This document shows, in pieces, positions 63,457-64,000 of a stretch of 64,000 nucleotides of DNA. The notes beneath the pieces are model-generated. The model was not told the DNA's origin. It did not search any database and worked only from the letters and a program-made list of their open reading frames with translations. Each line of letters begins with the position of its first letter. Within the stretch, counting starts at the first letter, position 1. Origin of the DNA: Nocardioides pini (GTDB lineage Bacteria > Actinomycetota > Actinomycetes > Propionibacteriales > Nocardioidaceae). Location of the stretch: assembly GCF_026712185.1 (NCBI RefSeq), contig NZ_JAPPUX010000004.1:434001-498000 (forward strand), in the 5' to 3' direction. Both the position numbers and the translations under genes were made by a program.

Positions 63457-64000
63457 GTGACAGAGGCCCCGGCAGCCAGCGACGAGCACTTCCGCGGCGA
63501 CGACTGGTACGGCGACGACCTCGGCGCCGCGCGCTTCGTCGCGTGCACCTTCACCGACGTCGACCTGTCCGAGAGCACGTCGTCCGGTGCGACCTTCGAG
63601 CGGTGCACCTTCCACGGCGGCCGCTTCAACGCCTCGACCCACACCGCGACGGCCTTCGTCGGGTGCGACTTCCGGCGCACGTCGTTCTTCGACGCGACGC
63701 TGGAGGGCTGCAAGCTGGTCGGGTCGGTCTTCGCGGAGTGCACCCTGCGGCCCCTCACGGTCGTGGGCGGGTCCTGGCTGGGCGTCACGATCCGTGGCTC
63801 CAACCTCTCGCGCCTCGACCTCACGGGCGTCGACCTGCGCGAGGCCGACCTGTCGATGTCGGACCTCACCCTGACGACGCTCGCCCACGCCCGCCTCGAC
63901 CGGGCCGTGCTGCGACAGGCGAGGCTCGACCGCACCGACCTGCGGGGCGCGAGCCTCGACGGCGTCGACCTGTCGGCGGCCGAGCTCCGGCGGACCCGGC
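63457..64000 (+). CDS. Pentapeptide-repeat protein (C-terminus cut by window edge)
   Basis: The first 181 residues of a right-handed quadrilateral beta-helix protein. Runs of the A(D/N)LXX pattern such as RFVACTFTDVDLSES, DLTGVDLREADLSMSDL and DLRGASLDGVDLSAAEL are clear. Roles of such proteins vary from gyrase protection to unknown. GTG 63457 has TACGGT 7 nt upstream, which suggests a leaderless message. Confidence 0.9.
   Translation, partial: MTEAPAASDEHFRGDDWYGDDLGAARFVACTFTDVDLSESTSSGATFERCTFHGGRFNASTHTATAFVGCDFRRTSFFDATLEGCKLVGSVFAECTLRPLTVVGGSWLGVTIRGSNLSRLDLTGVDLREADLSMSDLTLTTLAHARLDRAVLRQARLDRTDLRGASLDGVDLSAAELRRTR

Overview
This is a 64-kb stretch of a very GC-rich actinobacterial chromosome, most likely from the Nocardioidaceae (Nocardioides-like). 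The clues are the strong GC bias at third codon positions, CofC of F420 biosynthesis, an HU protein with a long Lys/Ala tail, an NdgR-type IclR regulator divergent from leuCD, and a core gene order that matches the Streptomyces smc-to-ndgR-to-gltX block. The genus is inferred, not proven. No phage, integrase, transposase or CRISPR array is visible.

Layout. (1) 0-1.6 kb: 5' part of smc. (2) 1.7-7.7 kb: accessory genes. These are a secreted protein, a glycolate oxidase-like/glyoxylate aminotransferase/GNAT operon, a SAM methyltransferase and an MFS transporter. (3) 7.7-15.6 kb: a leftward housekeeping run of a FakA-like DAK2 protein, recG, rsmD, coaD, DUF177, rpmF, rnc, mutM and a small coiled-coil protein. 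(4) 15.8-26.8 kb: rpmB, thiL, a lone Lrp sensor domain, a DUF3515 lipoprotein, ddl, a cystathionine gamma-lyase-type enzyme, gpsA-plsC, cofC, HU, leuCD and ndgR. (5) 26.8-56.7 kb: about 30 kb of accessory genes. These are three 72-bp hairpin repeats, a TIGR03086 protein, an adenosine/adenine deaminase, ogt plus an Ada-AlkA fusion, a CitAB-type two-component system divergent from tctCBA-usp, a trypsin-like protease, CopC with an Ino1-like protein, and a sugar locus. (6) 56.8-64 kb: core genes resume with tRNA-Glu, tRNA-Gln, a CPBP protease, gltX and an FAH-family protein, then a PLP decarboxylase, a conserved unknown, a sulfotransferase and a truncated pentapeptide-repeat protein.

The sugar locus (39.7-56.7 kb) runs leftward: xylB, a ROK repressor, ABC transporter ATPase, permease and binding protein, a Gfo/Idh/MocA oxidoreductase, xylA, a secreted protein of about 2,145 residues (ThuA + PQQ-type sugar dehydrogenase + PKD + lectin-like + Big/OmpL47-like repeats), and a TIM-barrel sugar isomerase. 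In front of the ROK gene a 25-bp palindrome has the arms of the classical Bacillus xyl operator and overlaps a good -10 element. Xylose uptake and entry into the pentose phosphate pathway is therefore well supported. The role of the giant secreted enzyme, MocA oxidoreductase and TIM-barrel isomerase in the same gene string is open and is the most interesting lead here.

Recurring features are 4-nt ATGA/GTGA overlaps inside operons and many genes with a TANNNT box 6-9 nt before the start codon and no Shine-Dalgarno, which suggests leaderless transcripts. rnc has no ATG, GTG or TTG upstream of its catalytic motif and probably starts at CTG.
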